Shown here: piece after piece, positions 59,276-64,000 of the stretch | Layout: each line of letters opens with the position of its first letter | How positions within the stretch are numbered: position 1 is the first letter of the stretch | Origin: CAYWIT01 sp964458415 | GTDB taxonomy: Bacteria > Pseudomonadota > Alphaproteobacteria > Micavibrionales > UBA2020 | DNA: 64,000 nt | NCBI GenBank assembly: GCA_964458415.1 | Contig: CAYWIT010000013.1 | Location: forward strand, 1 to 64,000 | Reading direction: 5' to 3' | The notes under the pieces: generated by a model | The model's input: the letters and a program-made list of their open reading frames with translations, nothing else | Databases searched by the model: none | What the model was told of the DNA's origin: nothing | Position numbers and translations under genes: made by a program

Positions 59276-61158
59276 CCGCAGTCACACAGCTCGGCTTTCG
59301 CTTACGCTTTCTCGGTTTCTTCGGGATACAGAAGGAGCCTGCCACTATCGCATTTGGCCCTGGCCTCAATGTCCTCTACGGAGCGTCAAACGCGGGCAAG
59401 TCGTTCATCGTCGAAGCCATTGACTTTATGCTCGGCGGCAGCCAACCTCTGAGGGATATTCCCGAGCGGCTTGGATACGACATCGTGCTCCTTGGCATAG
59501 AGACGTTGGGCGGTCAGAGCTTCACTATATGGCGTAGCGCAGAGGGGGGCGGCTTCAAGCTGTACGATGGCTTGCATGAAACGCCGCCCGCCGACGATAT
59601 ATCTCACAAGGTGCTTGGCCAGCAGCATAGCGACAAAAACGAATTAAATCTTTCTTGGTTTCTGCTTGGCCTTTGCGGGCTTGCGGGGAAGCGCGTCCGC
59701 AAGAATGCGCGTGGCGAAACAAATAGCCTCAGCTTCCGCAACATTGCCCGCTTGATGATAGTCAATGAGACAGAGATCACTCAGCAAACATCCCCACTCG
59801 TCGATGGCAATCCGACGGCGAACACGCCGAACCTTGCCACCTTCAGACTGCTGCTCACCGGAACTGATGACTCCGCACTTGTCGCCGATACGACGAAGGA
59901 GCCAGAGGAGCTATCGCGTGAAGCTCAGTTGCAGCTTCTCGATGAACTTATCGATGACCACCGCGAACGGCTCAAAGAGTTGACCAAGACCCCGAAGGAA
60001 CTGGAAGAGCAGCTTGAGAAGCTGAACACCTCACTTCGTCAACATGCGACACAGGTCAATACCTCTGAGGCGGCGTTTCAAGAAGCAGCCTGGAAGCGGC
60101 GTGATCTGCGCAGGAAGTTGGAGGAAGGACGTGAGCGCCGGGCGGAGGTTGTTGGCTTACTTGAGCGGTTCAAGCTCCTTGACCGGCACTATGTCTCTGA
60201 CATTGAGCGCCTGCACGCCATCGAAGAAGGCGGTACGTTATTCAACGTCTTGGGTTCAGGCACATGCCCGCTATGTGGTGCCGCGCCGGAACACGGGCGC
60301 TCGCAAGCGAATTGCGACGGCAATATCGATCACGTAGTTGAAGCCGCACGCAAGGAGATCAGCAAGATCGAACTTTTGCGCAACGAACTTGCCGCCACTG
60401 TCCGCGACCTCAGCCGCGAAGAAGAAGGTCTCGACAGGCGGCTTCCTGTCGTTACCAATGAATTGCAGACAATCTCCGATTCCGTCGATGAACTCATCGC
60501 GCCCAGACTATCATCTCTTCGCAAATCCTATTCGGAGTTTGCCGACAAGCGTGCAGAGGTGCGAGAAGCCTTGGCGCTCTATGCCACCGTCCAGGACATG
60601 GAACGTCGCCGCGCCGACCTTGCAGAAAGCACAGAGGCTGAGAAGGCGGGGGCACTGGCTAGCGCTGGCATCCCTACGACTGTCGCCGACAGCTTTGCGC
60701 AAACCGTCGAGTCGATCCTGACGGAATGGCACTTCCCCGAAGCTGGGCGCGTGTACTTCGAGGCGAAGGCCCGCGACCTTGTGATTTCTGGTAAAGCCCG
60801 TAGCGCCTTTGGCAAGGGCCTGCGCGCCATCACGCACGCTGCATTCACGCTTGGCTTGCTCGCCTTCTGCCGCTCACGACAAACCCCTCACACTGGGTTT
60901 GTCGTTCTCGATTCGCCACTGCTGGCATATCGCGAGCCCGACGGCCAAGAGGACGATTTGCGTGGCACAGACCTACAAGAAAAGTTCTATGACTATCTTC
61001 AGGCTCTTCCCAACGACAGACAGGTCATCGTTGTTGAGAACATAGATCCGCCAGCCGTCATCGTCGCCCGTGAGCAATCTCTACTGTTCACCAAGAACCC
61101 CCACCAAGGGCGATACGGTTTATTCCCCTACATCGCCGATGACGCGGCAGGAAGATGA
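59272..61158 (+). CDS. ABC-3C system SMC/Rad50-like ATPase
   Basis: 628 residues. Walker A YGASNAGKSFIVEAI (37-44), coiled coils on either side of a zinc hook (CPLCGAAPEHGRSQANC, about 331-347), and a late Walker B FVVLDSPLLAY near 544 with Ser-Pro after the Asp instead of the usual Glu, a known trait of this subgroup. It probably senses invader DNA and licenses the effector. Start overlaps the middle-component stop. Confidence 0.86.
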   Translation: MTAVTQLGFRLRFLGFFGIQKEPATIAFGPGLNVLYGASNAGKSFIVEAIDFMLGGSQPLRDIPERLGYDIVLLGIETLGGQSFTIWRSAEGGGFKLYDGLHETPPADDISHKVLGQQHSDKNELNLSWFLLGLCGLAGKRVRKNARGETNSLSFRNIARLMIVNETEITQQTSPLVDGNPTANTPNLATFRLLLTGTDDSALVADTTKEPEELSREAQLQLLDELIDDHRERLKELTKTPKELEEQLEKLNTSLRQHATQVNTSEAAFQEAAWKRRDLRRKLEEGRERRAEVVGLLERFKLLDRHYVSDIERLHAIEEGGTLFNVLGSGTCPLCGAAPEHGRSQANCDGNIDHVVEAARKEISKIELLRNELAATVRDLSREEEGLDRRLPVVTNELQTISDSVDELIAPRLSSLRKSYSEFADKRAEVREALALYATVQDMERRRADLAESTEAEKAGALASAGIPTTVADSFAQTVESILTEWHFPEAGRVYFEAKARDLVISGKARSAFGKGLRAITHAAFTLGLLAFCRSRQTPHTGFVVLDSPLLAYREPDGQEDDLRGTDLQEKFYDYLQALPNDRQVIVVENIDPPAVIVAREQSLLFTKNPHQGRYGLFPYIADDAAGR

Positions 61159-61206
61159 TCGAAAATGACACGGCAGAAAGTTTTATCCTTCTAGGTTAAA
61201 TCGGCT

Positions 61207-61533
61207 TCATTTATTTAGTTGGATACATTGATACATTCCAGGCAGCGTAGATAAAGATGGATTACCATTATATTCCTGTGCAGCCATGAGACATGTTTGG
61301 CGATCATCAGCGTAGCCAAAGAAAATAGCCAGATAATCATTCCCATTTTTTACGAACGCATAATCAGGAGATGATCCCACGCGGTTTTTTGAGAAAAACT
61401 CCAATAGTTCCTTGTTCGTGATTTGCTTTGGCTCTGTTTCACATGATGTCAGAGGCATGATAAACACGCCTACAATAACGACGATAAAAATCACGGAATA
61501 AATATGTACTGCGTACTCTAAAAACTTTTTCAT
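61207..61533 (-). CDS. Small membrane or lipoprotein of the island
   Basis: 108 residues: an N-terminal helix (VHIYSVIFIVVIVGVFIM) ending PLTSCETEP, a possible lipobox, then a small domain with two Cys (RQTCLMAAQEY, MYQCIQLNK). No family recognised. It follows the lipoprotein gene by one codon gap on the same strand. Base composition is more AT-rich than the chromosome. Confidence 0.7.
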   Translation of the reverse strand: MKKFLEYAVHIYSVIFIVVIVGVFIMPLTSCETEPKQITNKELLEFFSKNRVGSSPDYAFVKNGNDYLAIFFGYADDRQTCLMAAQEYNGNPSLSTLPGMYQCIQLNK

Positions 61534-62226
61534 TTAAAAACTCGTACAGCTCATTATGTTGCCAACCCATTGGCATTGCGTATAGACAGATCTGGGGCTG
61601 TTCTGTTGCCTTTGCTGATAGTATTGCTGCTGCTGATTACTGTAGTCGTTAAAGCCTGCACCTATTGCCTGCAACATCGCGGCTTGGGCCTGCTTTTCTT
61701 GGAAGTCTTGTTGGTTTAACTGATTTACAATCATCTGTTGCTGATTGTCCGATTTAGCTTGTAGAGAATTGGAAATATTGTCAAAGCTAGTAGATGCCTG
61801 ACCAACGGTGATTTTTCCTCCCAAGTATTTTTTATAAACTTCACTTCTAAGGTTTTTGTCTTCAGAAACAATGCTTGCAAAAGACCTGACATATGAATCG
61901 CTACTAGTTTGGACTTGATCTAAATAGCGTTCACGACATTTTTCTATCTCACTAATTACTTTTTCAAAATCTTTTTTGTTTGATCTTGATATATAGGATT
62001 TGTTCTTCTTCGCCTTGTCTGTATAACTACTCCCATTCCACTCAAATATTTTATTAAATGCCGGGCTAGAAACCGATGCTGCGTTAATACAAGTGATTTT
62101 AGCTGAGACATACTGATTTAACTCCCCGGTATAAGAATTATAAGTACGCTGCGCCGCTGTCGTCGTCGTACAAGCTGTCAGAGATACAGAGGCCAACAGC
62201 GCAAAAAGGAATCTCAAGATTGTCAT
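61534..62226 (-). CDS. Lipoprotein with Gln-rich C-terminal region
   Basis: 230 residues. Lipobox ASVSLTACTTTT, a helical charged middle (FEKVISEIEKCRERYLDQVQ), and a Gln/Tyr-rich tail (DYSNQQQQYYQQRQQNSPRS) ending CQWVGNIMSCTSF. No known family. Its 5' side is the structured 62.25-62.46 kb region, so that may be its leader. AT-rich relative to neighbours outside the island. Confidence 0.75.
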   Translation of the reverse strand: MTILRFLFALLASVSLTACTTTTAAQRTYNSYTGELNQYVSAKITCINAASVSSPAFNKIFEWNGSSYTDKAKKNKSYISRSNKKDFEKVISEIEKCRERYLDQVQTSSDSYVRSFASIVSEDKNLRSEVYKKYLGGKITVGQASTSFDNISNSLQAKSDNQQQMIVNQLNQQDFQEKQAQAAMLQAIGAGFNDYSNQQQQYYQQRQQNSPRSVYTQCQWVGNIMSCTSF

Positions 62227-62600
62227 GTTTTATTCTCCCGAAAAGAAAAGTCACCAGCAGGGCTCTGGCGACCGGGAGTTTGTAACCGTACTACAGCACG
62301 GCGCGATAGCCTTTAGCCCGAAGGCTTGGACATACGCCACCGCCTCCCGGGCATAAAAAGCCGAGAAGCGGTACCATTGCGGCTGATACCAACCGCTGTA
62401 GTGGGGTTACAAAGCCCCAGATCAGTGCCCTGACTGATCCGAACCCACTGTAGAACAATGTTATTTTATTGAAAAGGCCAGATTTTAAGGGCAGGCTGAA
62501 TGGTGGACATTTTTATGGGTGCACTATGGCAAAATATAAGGTGCGATATTCTTGGAATGTGGCGAAACACCGGCGCGGGGATTTTTCTGGGATACGAAAA
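62227..62600. other. Gene-free stretch holding a structured RNA-like region
   Basis: 374 nt with no plausible gene. The part 62250-62439 folds into several hairpins (see the ncRNA entry). 62461-62600 is AT-rich and includes no clear hairpin or promoter. Confidence 0.55.
62250..62439 (-). ncRNA. Structured locus resembling phage C4/CI antisense RNA
   Basis: An 18-nt inverted repeat, 62279-62296 with 62396-62413 (16 of 18 pair), encloses several hairpins, e.g. AGCCTT...AAGGCT. Outside it, hairpins GTCACCAG...CTGGCGAC (62250-62272) and GATCAGT...ACTGATC (62420-62439) carry loops CAGGGC and GCCCTG that are perfectly complementary. GGGGTTACAAAGCCCC offers a competing fold. Complementary loops around a paired core recall the P1/P7 C4 and P4 CI immunity RNAs. 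The strand is inferred from the minus-strand genes; family membership is not proven. Confidence 0.45.
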
Positions 62601-62996
62601 TTATAGCAGCATGCGCTGATACGAGCCGGGTAGGCCTGGATAATGTGCACTCAGGCAACGCATGATTATCGCCCTGTCGGTTGACGACATATCGGCATAA
62701 GGCACGCTCCTGATAGCCTCAATTTTGTCGTGGTATGGTCTGCCGCTCCACCTGTATATGAATTCCTGTTGCCCGTTTTTTGAGGTTGTCAGGTGTCGGG
62801 GTTTGTAGGCCCGTTCAATATGGCCGCTTTTGACCAGCCGCAGCAGATATGAGGTCGGTTTAATCTTTCGGCCCAGTTCCGCTTGCAGGTGCACCGTGAT
62901 GAGGCGTGAACTGAACCACTTTTTGCGATTGTCGATCAGTAACCGCATAATGGATGCCTTGACGGATATAAAATGTTTTGTATTGTGCTGCGCCAT
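62601..62996 (-). CDS. Hypothetical basic protein (possible winged-helix DNA binder)
   Basis: 131 residues, strongly basic. ASIMRLLIDNRKKWFSSRLI, VHLQAELGRKIKPTSYLLRL and VKSGHIERAYKPRHLT read like a winged-helix domain followed by a short C-terminal region. Strong ribosome site AAGGAGGAACGAAT before ATG 62996, immediately downstream of a 21-bp perfect inverted repeat. Located after the RepA-like ATPase gene on the same strand. Function unknown. Confidence 0.7.
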   Translation of the reverse strand: MAQHNTKHFISVKASIMRLLIDNRKKWFSSRLITVHLQAELGRKIKPTSYLLRLVKSGHIERAYKPRHLTTSKNGQQEFIYRWSGRPYHDKIEAIRSVPYADMSSTDRAIIMRCLSAHYPGLPGSYQRMLL

Positions 62997-63010
62997 ATTC
63001 GTTCCTCCTT

Positions 63011-63058
63011 ATCTTGTCATCTTGTCTCTCCTTAAGGGGAGAGACAAGATGACAAGAT
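63011..63058. repeat. 21-bp perfect inverted repeat with 6-nt loop
   Basis: ATCTTGTCATCTTGTCTCTC C at 63011-63031 pairs exactly with 63038-63058 across the loop TTAAGG. In the minus-strand transcript it ends directly before the ribosome site of the 62601-62996 gene. Each arm contains two copies of the ATCTTGTC motif. Could be a terminator, an RNA thermostat or repressor site, or part of an origin. Confidence 0.85.
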
Positions 63059-63257
63059 CATTATGGCCGCTTGTCAAATTCACCCTGACAAGCTTTGGGC
63101 TGGTTTGACAAGATGCTCTTTAATCCATTGATCCAGCGTAAGGTTTGTCTTGTCGAGATATTTCCTGATCTTGTCAAAGCTTCTTGAAAAGTTTGAACTT
63201 TCATTGTCGTATTTGTACCTTGGCTTCTCGTCTGTCAGCTCTTTCAATGACAAGACT
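63011..63257. repeat. Iteron-like ATCTTGTCA motif cluster
   Basis: About ten full or near copies of ATCTTGTCA or its complement TGACAAGAT: 63011, 63019, 63041, 63049, 63069, 63085, 63105, 63148, 63168 and 63248. They lie in both orientations at the 3' end of and just past the RepA-like gene. Counting was by eye. Confidence 0.6.
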
Positions 63258-64000
63258 TTTTCAGGGTTCTTTTTGGTTAAATGCCAGTATTGGACCATGA
63301 GTTTTCGGATTTCAGGTGTCTTTTTTTTGTTGCACCATTCAAAAAAGTCGGACTCTTGAAATTTTTTAAAGGTCAAGAAAGCGGCCTTTTCAGCGCCATT
63401 TAATTCATCTTCCGGGCTGGAAAATGTGGATTCAAATTCAAGCTGACCTTCCAATACAACGGTACATGTCGTGATGGCGTCCCCGTCTTCATCAACCCCC
63501 AATTCGACGATATTCAAACTGAAGCGTTTTATATTGCCAATTTCACCATCTTTGTTTTTTGTAAGTTCAAAACTCCGACCACGCTTTTCGAATTTGACAC
63601 GAATTTCGTTATCGATGTTTCCTTTCAGTGAACTATGACCTCTGGCCCCAGCGGTTTCATCCTTGCCTGTGTGATGGATGATGAGGACAGCGGTTTTCTT
63701 GCTGAACTTGATTTCGGACATATTATTGACGAATTTCGTCATGTCCTCGCTGTTTTCATTACCACCGCCGAATGCGGCAGAGAGCGTGTCAACCACGACG
63801 AGTCCGACCTTGTGACCGCTATCCCTCTCAACGTCATCCACCAATTTGGCGATGAGCTTCAGGTGATCCTTATTATTCAGCAGGTCAACGTAGGCCGCAT
63901 AGTATGCGAATGGGAATTCAGCGGGGCTTGCGCCTCTTGCGATGCCGACCCTTGATCGTGCGGCCTCTGCTCTCTTGCCGAATGATGTACCACTCTCCGT
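63080..64000 (-). CDS. RepA-like AAA ATPase (AAA_25 family), 5' end outside window
   Basis: 307 codons up to the window edge. Walker B and following part: GLVVVDTLSAAFGGGNENSE, KFVNNMSEI, TAVLIIHHTGKDETAGARGH, SSLKGNIDNEIRVKFEK, as in RepA-type hexameric helicases of plasmids, satellites and integrative elements. The Walker A segment lies upstream, outside the window. The C-terminal half is poorly conserved, with a charged part (FFEWCNKKKTPEIRKLM). The frame stays open from 64000; the TTG at 63844 is internal. Confidence 0.8.
   Translation of the reverse strand, partial: TESGTSFGKRAEAARSRVGIARGASPAEFPFAYYAAYVDLLNNKDHLKLIAKLVDDVERDSGHKVGLVVVDTLSAAFGGGNENSEDMTKFVNNMSEIKFSKKTAVLIIHHTGKDETAGARGHSSLKGNIDNEIRVKFEKRGRSFELTKNKDGEIGNIKRFSLNIVELGVDEDGDAITTCTVVLEGQLEFESTFSSPEDELNGAEKAAFLTFKKFQESDFFEWCNKKKTPEIRKLMVQYWHLTKKNPEKVLSLKELTDEKPRYKYDNESSNFSRSFDKIRKYLDKTNLTLDQWIKEHLVKPAQSLSG

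Noticed and set aside
63011..63257. CRISPR array
   Set aside because: The repeated words are about 10 nt, in both orientations and irregularly spaced; no repeat-spacer structure here or elsewhere in the window.

Overview
The window looks like chromosomal DNA of a moderately GC-rich alphaproteobacterium. Evidence: a LexA gene with a direct-repeat SOS box of the alphaproteobacterial type (GAAC-N7-GAAC), a CpdR-like response regulator next to ftsEX, a zinc-ribbon MJ0042 protein, homospermidine synthase, and the tpiA / secG / pyrG set. A Rhodospirillales- or Micavibrio-like member is possible, but the sequence alone does not settle genus. Operons are compact, with many 1-8 nt overlaps.

Region by region. 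1-5.8 kb: start of pyrG, then secG, tpiA and divergent ppiD, with a block of accessory genes (MESH1-type HD hydrolase, a truncated lipase-like gene, two membrane-anchored unknowns) inserted between secG and tpiA. 5.8-16.6 kb: polysaccharide-deacetylase-like protein, lexA with SOS box, a coupled cassette GNAT / LPG-synthase-C / GDPD / cupin, then methyltransferase, MutT, an active-site-degenerate DnaQ homologue, homoserine dehydrogenase, OmpA lipoprotein, prepilin-like protein, host-attachment protein and a class I amidotransferase. 16.6-18.5 kb: a two-gene PAS + chemotaxis receptor pair. 18.7-20.7 kb: a very small integrated element (P4-type integrase plus one gene) at tRNA-Gly. 20.8-31.3 kb: divergent SDF transporter with an ankyrin protein, a TyrRS-GNAT fusion, CpdR, MJ0042 protein, ftsE, ftsX, ydcF, plsC. 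31.3-36.1 kb: invasin-like inverse autotransporter followed by a secreted protein with phage-tail-like sequence, then tRNA-Leu. 36.2-57.3 kb: mostly housekeeping genes (uvrC, pgsA, parC, recO, purB, yihY, AsmA, acyl-CoA dehydrogenase, ECF sigma/VWA pair, homospermidine synthase, radC, map, cinA-like, coaD).

At 57.4 kb tRNA-Lys marks the start of a mobile or accessory island that continues past the right edge. It carries a three-gene ABC-three-component (ABC-3C) conflict system (REase-like effector, middle component, SMC-like ATPase with zinc hook), two small secreted or lipoprotein genes, a highly structured RNA-like region resembling phage C4/CI antisense-RNA loci, a small unknown gene behind a 21-bp perfect inverted repeat, and a RepA-like AAA ATPase. 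Many copies of an ATCTTGTCA motif surround the end of the ATPase gene.

The strongest leads are the ABC-3C island, the TyrRS-GNAT fusion, the structured RNA locus with complementary loops, the iteron-like array, and the divergent transporter/ankyrin pair.
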